A DNA stretch of 50,703 nt. It comes from Ferruginibacter sp. Its GTDB lineage: Bacteria; Bacteroidota; Bacteroidia; Chitinophagales; Chitinophagaceae. A program made the position numbers and the translations under genes. A model generated the notes under the pieces. The model was not told where the DNA came from, did no database searches, and saw only the letters and a list, made by a program, of their open reading frames with translations. Location of the stretch: positions 1 through 50,703 of the forward strand of contig JANXVN010000311.1 in the NCBI GenBank assembly GCA_025351645.1. Reading direction: 5' to 3'. Below are positions 9,715 to 17,378 of this stretch, piece after piece. How positions within the stretch are numbered: position 1 is the first letter of the stretch; each line of letters starts with the position of its first letter.

Positions 9715-11394
9715 ATGAAAAAATTACTTACTGTTGTATTATTACTATTATCATTAACACTCACCAAAGCATTTTCTCAAATAAATATTGTACCCCAGCC
9801 CGCGGAAATAAAAATGGGTACAGGCAATTACATCCTTACTGCCAGCACAAAAATTATGTACGGCCCCAGTGCAGAAAAGCAAGCCAAATATTTACAAAGT
9901 TTCCTTAAAAATAATTACGGGTTAAGCCTTGCATTGGTGCTTCACAATGGCAAAACATGCGGCTCAAGCGCTGCCTCAATACAGGTATTCCAAAAAGCTA
10001 ATAGTACTGCGGCAGATAGTTATGAACTAACTATTGCAAGCGATAAACTATCTATTGAAGGCAATACTGCGCCAGGCGTATTTTATGCAATCCAAAGCTT
10101 GTTGCAGTTGTTGCCTGCCACACATGAACTTTCGGATAAAAAAATTACGATTCCGGCTTTGGTAATAAACGACCATCCAAGGTTTAGTTACAGGGGCATG
10201 CATTTAGATGTGGGCCGCCATTTTTTTCCGGCAGATTATATAAAAAAATATATTGATTATTTAGCATTTAATAAGTTCAATTATTTTCACTGGCACCTTA
10301 CTGAAGACCAGGGCTGGCGCATAGAAATTAAACGCTATCCAAGGCTTACCAGCGTTGGAGGCTTTAGGAACGGCACGCTCATTGGCCGTTACCCTGGCAC
10401 CGGCAATGATAACAAGCCGGATGGTGGTTTCTATACCCAGCAAGAAATTAAGGAAATAGTAAAATATGCGGCCGACCGCTACATTACTATCATACCAGAA
10501 ATAGAATTGCCAGGCCATGGAAGTGCCGCTATTGCTGCATATCCTCAGTTAAGCTGTTTCCCCGAGCAGAAGACGGTGATACCTGAAAATATGAGTTCTG
10601 AAGCCAGCAAAAAGGCAACAGGCAAATTGGTGCAGGAAACATGGGGCGTATTTGAAGACGTTTTTTGCCCAAGCGAATACACGTTTACTTTTTTACAGCA
10701 TGTTATTGATGAAGTATTGCCTTTGTTTCCGGCAAAATACATACATATTGGTGGTGATGAATGCCCGAAAGAAGCCTGGAAAAAATCAGCTTTTTGCCAG
10801 CAGTTGATCAAAGATAAAAACTTGAAAGACGAACATGGGCTGCAGAGTTATTTTATACAGCGCATAGAAAAATACATCAACAGCAAGGGTAAAAAAATTA
10901 TTGGCTGGGATGAAATTTTAGAAGGCGGCCTTGCACCCAATGCAACCGTTATGAGCTGGCGCGGAGAAGAAGGCGGCATAGAAGCTGCTAAACAAGGCCA
11001 CGATGTAATTATGACTCCAGGCGGCACTTGCTACTTTGACCATAGCCAAAATAAAAAGGAAGACAGCGTTACTATTGGCGGTTACCTGCCATTGCAAACT
11101 GTATATGGCTACGAACCAATACCAGCCGTATTATCAACAGAGCAAGCAAAGCATGTATTAGGCGCACAAGCCAATCTGTGGACAGAATACATCAGCAATA
11201 CCGCCAAGCTGGAATACATGATATTTCCACGTATGAGCGCGCTTTCGGAAGTGCTGTGGAGCCCTAAAGAAAAACGTAATTATGCGGATTTTGAAAAGCG
11301 TTTGCCAGCAATTATTGAGCGTTACAATTTTTGGGGCGTTAATTTCAGCAAGGCTTATTTAGATGGTGCAAATACAGCGGCAGAAAAGAAATAA
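9715..11394 (+). CDS. Secreted GH20 beta-N-acetylhexosaminidase
   Basis: 559 aa with a Sec signal peptide (MKKLLTVVLLLLSLTLTKAFS). The N-terminal GH20b accessory domain spans about residues 22-150. The catalytic TIM barrel begins at HPRFSYRGMHLDVGRHFF, with HWHLTEDQGWR and the D348-E349 pair in HIGGDECPKEAW, where the Glu is the acid/base and the Asp orients the substrate N-acetyl group. The substrate-binding Trps in SWRGEEGG and NLWTEYI are present. It removes terminal GlcNAc/GalNAc from chitin oligomers or glycans in the periplasm or at the cell surface. The length is typical for Bacteroidota. A hairpin and repeats follow it; no partner gene is adjacent. Confidence 0.93.
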   Translation: MKKLLTVVLLLLSLTLTKAFSQINIVPQPAEIKMGTGNYILTASTKIMYGPSAEKQAKYLQSFLKNNYGLSLALVLHNGKTCGSSAASIQVFQKANSTAADSYELTIASDKLSIEGNTAPGVFYAIQSLLQLLPATHELSDKKITIPALVINDHPRFSYRGMHLDVGRHFFPADYIKKYIDYLAFNKFNYFHWHLTEDQGWRIEIKRYPRLTSVGGFRNGTLIGRYPGTGNDNKPDGGFYTQQEIKEIVKYAADRYITIIPEIELPGHGSAAIAAYPQLSCFPEQKTVIPENMSSEASKKATGKLVQETWGVFEDVFCPSEYTFTFLQHVIDEVLPLFPAKYIHIGGDECPKEAWKKSAFCQQLIKDKNLKDEHGLQSYFIQRIEKYINSKGKKIIGWDEILEGGLAPNATVMSWRGEEGGIEAAKQGHDVIMTPGGTCYFDHSQNKKEDSVTIGGYLPLQTVYGYEPIPAVLSTEQAKHVLGAQANLWTEYISNTAKLEYMIFPRMSALSEVLWSPKEKRNYADFEKRLPAIIERYNFWGVNFSKAYLDGANTAAEKK

Positions 11395-11422
11395 CTTCTG
11401 TAAATTTAATAATGAATAGCAG

Positions 11423-11471
11423 TATTATGGGGCTTGGGTTGAAATTTCCTTTTCAGCACAAGCCCCATAAT
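11423..11471 (+). terminator. Hairpin after the GH20 gene
   Basis: A 13-bp inverted repeat, ATTATGGGGCTTG and CAAGCCCCATAAT, with a 22-nt loop, about 30 bp after the GH20 stop. There is no clear T-tract, so termination is uncertain. The right arm is also the left end of a family-2 repeat. Confidence 0.45.
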
Positions 11472-11586
11472 GCATAATAAAAGATGCCTGAAAAACCAAT
11501 GTATAAGAGTGCGACGTCCGCCCGGCTGCTATTCGGACGGGGCCGTGAAGATCCACCTAGCTACTGTATTGGCCGGTACAAAAAAT
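11462..11586 (+). repeat. Dispersed repeat, family 2 copy A
   Basis: Shares with copies at 22371 and 48769 (reverse) the ordered blocks GCATAATAAAAG, CTGAAAAACC, AAGAGTGCGACG and CTACTGTATTGGCCGGTACA. Copies A and B also share CCCGGCTGCTATTCGGACGG; here GTCCG...CGGAC forms a hairpin. It is non-coding. A short frame through it is an artefact. Confidence 0.8.
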
Positions 11587-11615
11587 AAACATCATCGTTT
11601 TTATAAAATATCATT

Positions 11616-11728
11616 CAATGCCGTTAAGTTAAGGGTTGTTAGGTTCTTTATCTCACCCCCAGCCCCTCTCCAAAAGAGAGGAGCGCTTGGCCCCTTCGGT
11701 TCAAAAACTGCTTAACTTAATGTCATTA
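11616..11728. repeat. MITE-like element, family 1 copy 2 (113 bp, inverted core)
   Basis: The left end, CAATGCCGTTAAGTTAAGG, is identical to the other copies. The right end is degenerate (CTTAACTTAATGTCATTA). The core is in the opposite orientation (CTCACCCCCAGCCCCTCTCC) and longer. The flanking direct repeat AAATATCATT (11606-11615 and 11729-11738) is perfect and marks the target duplication. It lies upstream of a small membrane protein gene. Confidence 0.85.
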
Positions 11729-11794
11729 AAATATCATTAAGGAATCGGTAAATAAATTGCCTTAAACTTTGCAGAAGCAACTAAATTTGCATTT

Positions 11795-12220
11795 ATGAAT
11801 TTTTCTACAATTATGTACCGTGCTGGGTTAGGGGCTTGTGTTTTATTGGTGATAGCATGCTTTATACCCTGGGCTTATTATGCGGATGTGCATATACCAA
11901 CTGAGGCTCAAAAAACTTTTACGGGTTTTGTTACGTATCAAAATCAGTATGGCAGGCCTGGCAAACTACTTACCTTAATTGCGGTTGTTTCTTTTATTTT
12001 TATGTTGCTGCCTAAAATATGGGCTAAGCGTGCCAACCTTTTTATAGCCGCCCTTGGTGTGGGTTACGGTATTAAAACTTATATACTTTACACATCTTGC
12101 TACAATGCTTACTGCCCAGAAAAAAGGGCAGGCATATTTATAATGATTGCCTGTACGGTTGTCATCCTTGTTGCAAGTGCTTTTCCAGATATTAAATTGC
12201 CAGAAGAAAAGAAAGCTTAG
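11795..12220 (+). CDS. Small four-helix membrane protein, unknown function
   Basis: A 141-aa protein with four hydrophobic segments, at about residues 10-28, 56-72, 80-98 and 112-130. The order is GACVLLVIACFIPWAYYAD, LLTLIAVVSFIFMLLP, NLFIAALGVGYGIKTY and GIFIMIACTVVILVASAF. Two Cys in the loop before helix 4 (SCYNAYC) are the only notable polar feature. No family is recognised. Its last 4 bp overlap the 3' end of the convergent glnS gene. Confidence 0.75.
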   Translation: MNFSTIMYRAGLGACVLLVIACFIPWAYYADVHIPTEAQKTFTGFVTYQNQYGRPGKLLTLIAVVSFIFMLLPKIWAKRANLFIAALGVGYGIKTYILYTSCYNAYCPEKRAGIFIMIACTVVILVASAFPDIKLPEEKKA

Positions 12221-13878
12221 TTCTTTTTTACTTCTTTAGACCAGGCTTCTTTTAAGGTGACTGTGCGGTTAAACACTAATTTATCTGCTGCAGAATCTTT
12301 ATCGATACAGAAATATCCCTTTCTTAAAAACTGGTAACGGGTAGCGGTTGTACCGGTTAATAAAGATGGTTCTACCCATGCGTTGCTAATAATCTTTAAA
12401 GAATCTTCGTTGATATAATCTTTAAAATCTCCTTCTTCGCTGGCGGTATTTTCTACTTTAAATAAACGGTCGTACAGTCTTACTTCTGCTGGTAACGCAT
12501 GTTGTGCGCTCACCCAATGTATGGTGCCTTTTACGCTGATGCCGCTAATGTCGTTGCCGCTTTTTGTTTCGGGCAGGTAAGAGCATTGTATTTCGCTGAT
12601 GTTTCCATCGGCATCTTTTGTAAACCCATCGCATTTAATAATGTAGGCGCTTTTTAAACGTACCATAGCGCCTGGTGCAAGCCTGAACCATTTCTTGGCA
12701 GCCACTTCCATAAAATCTTCCCGTTCTACCCATAGTATTTTGCTAAACGGAACTATCCTTGTGCCGTATGCATCATCAGGGCCATTTTCGCTAATCAGTT
12801 CTTCTGTTTGCCCTTGGGGATAGTTAGTAATAATTAATTTTAATGGTTCTAAAACGCCCATAACCCTTAAAGCAGATTTGTTTAAATCTTCTCTAAGGCA
12901 AAATTCAAGCAGGCTGAAGTCTATCATATTTTCTCTTCTGGCAACGCCAATCTTATCGCAAAATGTGCGGATGCTTTCAGCGGTAAACCCACGGCGGCGC
13001 ATCCCGCTGATGGTAGGCATGCGGGGGTCGTCCCAGCCTTGTACATGGCCTTCGGATACCAACTGCAATAATTTGCGTTTGCTCATTACCGTATAGGTCA
13101 TGTTGAGCCTTGCAAATTCATATTGTTTAGATGGAAATATTTCTAATCTTTCTATGAGCCAATCGTACAGTTCACGATGTGGTATAAACTCTAGCGTACA
13201 AATGCTATGGGTGATATTTTCTATGCTATCGCTTTGGCCATGCGCAAAATCGTACATGGGGTAAATGCACCAGGCATCGCCTGTGCGGTGGTGGTTGGCG
13301 TGCTTTATGCGGTATAGCAACGGGTCACGCATGTGCATGTTTGTGGCAGCCATATCTATTTTTGCCCGCAATACCTTTTCGCCATCTTTATATTTGCCAG
13401 CCTTCATTTCTGAAAATAATAAAAGGCTTTCTTCTATGCTTCGGCCTCTTGCGGGGCTATCCATACCCGGCACCGTTGGCGAACCTTTAAGGGTGGCAAT
13501 TTCTTCGGCTGATAAATCATCTACATAAGCAAGGCCTTTTTTTATAAGCGCCACTGCCATTTCATATAATTGTTCAAAATAGTCGGAGGCATATACTTCT
13601 TTTTGCCAGTTAAAGCCCAGCCATTGTACATCTTCTTTAATGCTGTCTACGTATTCGGTATCTTCTTTTACTGGATTGGTGTCATCAAAACGCAGGTTGG
13701 TTTTGCCGCCATATTTTATGCCCAGCCCAAAGTTTAAGCAAATGCTTTTGGCATGCCCAATATGCAGGTAGCCATTAGGTTCTGGCGGAAAGCGGGTATA
13801 AATCTGTGTGTATTTTCCTTCAGCCAAATCAGCTTCAATAATCTCTTCAATAAAATTCAGGCTCTTTTCTTCCGACAT
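12217..13878 (-). CDS. glnS: Glutaminyl-tRNA synthetase
   Basis: A 553-aa class I aminoacyl-tRNA synthetase that charges tRNA-Gln; this is close to the E. coli length. PEPNGYLHIGHAKS holds the HIGH signature (about 39-42), DDTNPVKEDTEYVDSI follows, and VMSKRKL is the KMSKS-type loop. The C-terminal beta-barrel anticodon domain is present (RVLEP-like RVMGVLEPLKL through FNRTVTLKEAW). It is full length with no anomaly. A perfect TAnnTTTG box on the minus strand (TAAATTTG, 13902-13909) lies 23 bp before the start. It overlaps the convergent small membrane protein gene by 4 bp. Confidence 0.97.
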   Translation of the reverse strand: MSEEKSLNFIEEIIEADLAEGKYTQIYTRFPPEPNGYLHIGHAKSICLNFGLGIKYGGKTNLRFDDTNPVKEDTEYVDSIKEDVQWLGFNWQKEVYASDYFEQLYEMAVALIKKGLAYVDDLSAEEIATLKGSPTVPGMDSPARGRSIEESLLLFSEMKAGKYKDGEKVLRAKIDMAATNMHMRDPLLYRIKHANHHRTGDAWCIYPMYDFAHGQSDSIENITHSICTLEFIPHRELYDWLIERLEIFPSKQYEFARLNMTYTVMSKRKLLQLVSEGHVQGWDDPRMPTISGMRRRGFTAESIRTFCDKIGVARRENMIDFSLLEFCLREDLNKSALRVMGVLEPLKLIITNYPQGQTEELISENGPDDAYGTRIVPFSKILWVEREDFMEVAAKKWFRLAPGAMVRLKSAYIIKCDGFTKDADGNISEIQCSYLPETKSGNDISGISVKGTIHWVSAQHALPAEVRLYDRLFKVENTASEEGDFKDYINEDSLKIISNAWVEPSLLTGTTATRYQFLRKGYFCIDKDSAADKLVFNRTVTLKEAWSKEVKKN

Positions 13879-13901
13879 CTTTTAGTGTGTATTGGTTAAG
13901 G

Positions 13902-13909
13902 CAAATTTA
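13902..13909 (-). promoter_or_regulatory. Candidate -7 box for glnS
   Basis: TAAATTTG on the minus strand, an exact match to TAnnTTTG, 23 bp upstream of the glnS ATG. The -33 element is not obvious. Confidence 0.45.
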
Positions 13910-13953
13910 CGGTTTGCTACCGATACTTGTTGTGCTATAATATTTGTATACGA

Positions 13954-14139
13954 TTACTTATGGTTGATTAAGCCAACAACATTTAGCGCCATCCATATAA
14001 TTACAAAAGCAGTTTGGATAATAATAAATTTCCACTAGCCCATACCGGTTGCAACAGTGTCGGCCAGCTTATCGCCGAGGCTTAATCCTTTTTCGAACTT
14101 GTCGTTCCAGGTAATTTTTTCTGCGGGTACTTTCTGCAT
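13954..14139 (-). pseudogene. Remnant of a DUF1003 membrane protein
   Basis: Read on the minus strand from ATG at 14139, the frame gives WNDKFEKGLSLGDKLADTVATGMG, an in-frame TAG (14035-14037), then WKFIIIQTAFVIIWMALNVVGLINHK and TAA. The two halves match the start of DUF1003 proteins, where GDKLAD and GSWKFII normally run together, so the TAG replaces the expected Ser or a similar codon. DUF1003 proteins are about 150-180 aa. Here only about 60 codons survive, lacking the second half (YPFILLN region). This is a decayed gene; it is too short and interrupted to encode a functional protein unless the stop is read through. Confidence 0.7.
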
Positions 14140-14230
14140 GAATATTTTTTGAGCAAAAAATTAGGGTAAATAAAACCCTTATGGTTTTTAATTGAGGTAT
14201 GATGATAGTGTAGTTACATTTTTAGAAGGT

Positions 14231-14266
14231 GCAACATAGCGGATAATTCATTTGCCGCTATGTTGC
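14231..14266. other. Perfect 12-bp hairpin
   Basis: GCAACATAGCGG and CCGCTATGTTGC form a perfect 12-bp stem with a 12-nt loop, in the gene-free DNA between the DUF1003 remnant and family-1 copy 3. There is no T-tract on the plus side. It may be a terminator relic or a protein site. Confidence 0.5.
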
Positions 14267-14351
14267 AGCTTTAATACAGTAGTAAGCTGCGAATCTGCGG
14301 CAAAAATGGAGCTAACCCTTAAGTTTGCTTTATTACTTACAATATGTAAGT

Positions 14352-14442
14352 CAATGCCGTTAAGTTAAGTCCTTTCCTGTTACTTGGAGTGGGTTAGGGT
14401 TAGGTAAAAACAAACATATCAATGCTTAACTTAACGGCATTG
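14352..14442. repeat. MITE-like element, family 1 copy 3 (91 bp)
   Basis: Perfect terminal inverted repeats, CAATGCCGTTAAGTTAAG and CTTAACTTAACGGCATTG. The core aligns with copy 1 (CCTTTCCTGTTACTTGGAGTGGG). The flanking 10-bp direct repeats ATATGTAAGT (14342-14351) and ATATATAAGT (14443-14452) differ at one base. It has the same length as copy 1 (91 bp), which supports a discrete mobile unit. Confidence 0.88.
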
Positions 14443-14468
14443 ATATATAAGTAGAAAATCTTACCAAT

Positions 14469-14506
14469 AAAAAAGCCTTTGCATCTTAAATCCAAAGGCT
14501 TTTTTA
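14469..14506. terminator. Bidirectional intrinsic terminator downstream of the desaturase gene
   Basis: AAAAAAGCCTTTG and CAAAGGCTTTTTT form an 11-13 bp stem with A/T tails on both sides. It lies 16 bp past the desaturase stop, on the minus strand. Confidence 0.8.
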
Positions 14507-14521
14507 TTAGAAGAAAATATT

Positions 14522-15592
14522 TTAATCCGGGCGTCCCATCCTGCGCAGGTAAGATGCGTGAGAAGCAATGGCGTGGCGCATTTTAGGATACTCCATATAT
14601 GTAATGCCAAAGTCTATACAAGTTTGCCTGATAATTTTGCTGATGGCAGGGTAGTGTACATGAGAAATTTTAGGAAAAAGATGATGTTCAATTTGAAAAT
14701 TTAACCCTCCCACTAACCAGGAAATCAATTTATTTTTTGTGGCAAAGTTAGCGGTAGTCTGTACCTGATGAATTGCCCATTCGTTCTCAATTTTGTTGGT
14801 GGTAATTTCCGGCATTGGAAACTCCGTATGCTCTACAGTATGTGCCAGTTGAAACACGATGCTGATAACAAAACCGGTAACCATACTGGCAATTAAAAAG
14901 CCAACCATCCATTCAACAAACCCTAGTTTAATAATAGGCAGCACCATAAATATTATGGCATAACCCACCTTGGCACCCCAAAAAGCAAAATGTTCTTTTA
15001 CGGTTAATTTTTTAATTGGCACAGAACCAATCCTCTTTTTAAAATATTTTTGATAGTCAGTTAAAAATATCCAGATAAGATGGAGCAATGTGTACAGGAA
15101 CCAAACATAGTAATGTTGGAAGCGGTGCATTTTATACAGCTTTTGCGTAGAGCACATGCGTAAGTAGGGCTTAATTTCTATATCATCATCAATGCCATCA
15201 ATATTAGTGTACGTGTGATGGATAATGTTATGCTTCATATTCCACATAATGCTACTGGCACCTAAAAAATTTACGGAAACTGCAGCTAACCTGTTGATGC
15301 CTTTGTTCTGGCTAAAGCTTCCGTGCCCGCCATCGTGCATTACATTAAAACCAATTGCAGCTGTAAAGCACCCCAGCAAAACGCATTCAATTAAAGCGAC
15401 CCACGTAATTGGGGTAAAGTATACAAGATGGACATACAACCCAATATATGCAAGGCAGAAAAATATAGCTTTTAAAAAAAGTTTTATATTGCCCGTAGAT
15501 GGCTTTTTTACATCTGCAAAATATTTATTCACCCGTTGTTTTAATTCTTGATGAAAATTGGTAGAATTTGCGATGAATTTAGGTGTTGCCAT
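14522..15592 (-). CDS. Fatty acid desaturase, QIEHH type
   Basis: A 356-aa integral membrane di-iron enzyme that introduces a double bond into acyl chains. All three His boxes are present: H86-DGG-H90 (NVMHDGGHGSF), H121-NIIHH126 (KHNIIHHTYTN) and Q300-IEHH (NFQIEHHLFPKISH). The Gln in the third box is typical of front-end (delta-5/6-like) desaturases, but no cytochrome b5 domain is fused, as is usual in bacteria. Hydrophobic segments flank the boxes. Bacteroidota use such enzymes to adjust membrane fluidity. It is the first of a minus-strand series, with bshB1 lying upstream by about 70 bp and possibly co-transcribed. Confidence 0.92.
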   Translation of the reverse strand: MATPKFIANSTNFHQELKQRVNKYFADVKKPSTGNIKLFLKAIFFCLAYIGLYVHLVYFTPITWVALIECVLLGCFTAAIGFNVMHDGGHGSFSQNKGINRLAAVSVNFLGASSIMWNMKHNIIHHTYTNIDGIDDDIEIKPYLRMCSTQKLYKMHRFQHYYVWFLYTLLHLIWIFLTDYQKYFKKRIGSVPIKKLTVKEHFAFWGAKVGYAIIFMVLPIIKLGFVEWMVGFLIASMVTGFVISIVFQLAHTVEHTEFPMPEITTNKIENEWAIHQVQTTANFATKNKLISWLVGGLNFQIEHHLFPKISHVHYPAISKIIRQTCIDFGITYMEYPKMRHAIASHASYLRRMGRPD

Positions 15593-15662
15593 GATGCTAA
15601 ATATATAATTATATGAAATTACATTTTAATCCTGTGGATTTATAGTTTTGTTTATGCCCAAA

Positions 15663-16391
15663 TTATCTAAAATCCTTAATAAATGCGTCAAAATTGTTAA
15701 AACCTATCATTTTTTTGCTGATATAGCCTTCAGCATATTCTACTCCAATCATTTTGCCAAACATTTTTGCCCGGTAGATGATGCCTTCTAAAAAATCTGG
15801 GGTAGAAATATAGGTTTGCGGCTCACTGTTATCGGCAGTATCAAACTGAGTTCCATAAGCACGTATGGCAGCAATTTTCTGTTCCATAACCAAAGAAATA
15901 TCAATCACAAAATTTGGGTGCAGGTACCTATCCTGTACAAAATTAAAAACAAAGGCCGGGCGCCATACTGGTTGGGAAATGCCATTTTCTTCTGTTTCAA
16001 TTTTACGCAAGCCGGCTAAAAATACAGCATCTTCAACTAATTGTGCGCTCCTTCCATGATCGGGGTGGCGGTCTTCCGGGGCATTGCAAATGATAATGTT
16101 AGGCTGATATTTTCGTATTGCTTGTATAACCTGGCGCTGGTGCGCCTCATCATTTTTAAAAAAGCCATCGGCCAATTCCAGGTTTTCCCTAACATCCACC
16201 TGCAAAATTTCAGCTGCTGCTCTTGCTTCCTCTTTACGGATTTCCGCGCTTCCCCGGGTGCCTAATTCTCCCTGGGTAAGGTCGATTATGCCTACTTTTT
16301 TGCCGTTCATTTTTTCAACAAGTAAAGTACCGGCACAACCTAATTCAATATCATCCGGGTGTGCACCAAAAGCAAGTATATCTAATTTCAT
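15663..16391 (-). CDS. bshB1: Bacillithiol biosynthesis deacetylase BshB1
   Basis: The start is chosen at MKLDILAFGAHPDD (242 aa), because the 18 extra upstream codons are hydrophobic junk ahead of the conserved N-terminus. It is a zinc-dependent LmbE-family N-deacetylase: AHPDDIELG supplies H11 and D14, and EDRHPDHGRSAQLV the third zinc ligand region. The TQGELGTRGSAEIRKEEARAAAEIL block is characteristic of BshB1. It removes the acetyl group from GlcNAc-malate to give GlcN-malate, the second step of bacillithiol synthesis. That implies this organism uses bacillithiol as its low-molecular-weight thiol. The other bsh genes are not in the window. Confidence 0.93.
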   Translation of the reverse strand: MKLDILAFGAHPDDIELGCAGTLLVEKMNGKKVGIIDLTQGELGTRGSAEIRKEEARAAAEILQVDVRENLELADGFFKNDEAHQRQVIQAIRKYQPNIIICNAPEDRHPDHGRSAQLVEDAVFLAGLRKIETEENGISQPVWRPAFVFNFVQDRYLHPNFVIDISLVMEQKIAAIRAYGTQFDTADNSEPQTYISTPDFLEGIIYRAKMFGKMIGVEYAEGYISKKMIGFNNFDAFIKDFR

Positions 16392-16604
16392 CTTATAAAT
16401 TAAAATAGTAAAAAGAAAAATAAAGTGCAAAAGTAGGCAATACAAAATAATACACAGGCGGCTTTGTAAGCGTGTTGCCAGAATAATGGAGCTTGAAAGA
16501 TTATTTTAGAAAAACGATTATTTGGTAAGGGAAGTGTATATGATTGGTTAGGAACTGGAGCCAACAGTATTGTCAATTATCCATTAAAAATTTTTTAATT
16601 AAAA

Positions 16605-17231
16605 TTAGCTGCGGTAGCCGTACATACGTTCTACTTCCTGTACAATTTTTTCCATCTCTGCATCATCACCACCTTTATCGTATGGCTGCTTAAGGTTGCT
16701 GCCAAAGAAAAAGGCTACGGTCTGATAAAACCGGGCGGTAAGAGAACCTTTATATTCTTTGATGATTTCGTAACAATTATTGCCCGTCTCCCTATTAATG
16801 AGTTTCATCAATACTTTTCCCTGGTAAACAGAGAGATTGGTAAGCGGGTCTGTAAATTCCTTTTTTAAATCTTTTTCCCTTGATTTGATAATTTTTTTCC
16901 GGACTTCTTGCTCTGGCACATTTACTAATTGTACGTTCAATTCGTTCATCACTTTGCCTGCCCGTTTTGCATAAGGATAAGTTACATAGATGGCATTTCG
17001 CAGCCTTGTCCATTTTGCATTGGCATTCATGTGGGCTTCGTCGTAATGGGAACGTAACAATAAAATCTGTAAAGTTTTGGCTTCTATAGTATCACCTTCA
17101 TAGATAACCGCAAAGGTGCGGATGGTATCGGTTAAGCCTTTCTGTTGCGAAAATACCTGCTGGTTTTTTGCAGATAAAATTACGATAGAGATAAGCAGTA
17201 AAAAAGTTTTGTATGTAGCTGTGAGCCTCAT
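16605..17231 (-). CDS. DUF4294 domain protein, exported
   Basis: A 208-aa protein with an N-terminal hydrophobic signal (FLLLISIVILSA) and a likely cleavage site near FSQQ. The body is the DUF4294 domain of Bacteroidota: VIYEGDTIEAKTLQILLL, then RLRNAIYVTYPYAKRAGKVMNEL, LMKLINRETGNNCYEIIKEYKGSLTARFYQT and FGSNLKQPYD. It is rich in charged helices and probably periplasmic. The function is unknown. It stands between bshB1 and the cytochrome c maturation gene on the same strand, but the gaps are over 140 bp, so a shared operon is uncertain. Confidence 0.85.
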   Translation of the reverse strand: MRLTATYKTFLLLISIVILSAKNQQVFSQQKGLTDTIRTFAVIYEGDTIEAKTLQILLLRSHYDEAHMNANAKWTRLRNAIYVTYPYAKRAGKVMNELNVQLVNVPEQEVRKKIIKSREKDLKKEFTDPLTNLSVYQGKVLMKLINRETGNNCYEIIKEYKGSLTARFYQTVAFFFGSNLKQPYDKGGDDAEMEKIVQEVERMYGYRS

Positions 17232-17378
17232 TGTTACTATAAATTTACTGAATCTTTGGATACTGCAAATAATTTAAATAAAATCCGTACCTATTATCAA
17301 TAATAATATACGGATATTTAGTTGGAATAGCTTTGAGGCAAATATTGATGAAAAAAAATAGTTTAGCCGATGATAGTA

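Noticed and set aside
11462..11586. Possible CRISPR or tandem array in the repeat regions
   Set aside because: The repeats are dispersed single copies, not regularly spaced with unique spacers, and no cas gene is in the window.
11470..11715. 81-codon frame across repeat copies
   Set aside because: Runs through family-2 copy A and into MITE copy 2; homologous repeats elsewhere are not coding, so it is an artefact.
13879..14521. tRNA or riboswitch in the largest minus-strand spacer
   Set aside because: No tRNA T-loop or anticodon arm pattern was found; the structures present are a hairpin, a MITE and a terminator.
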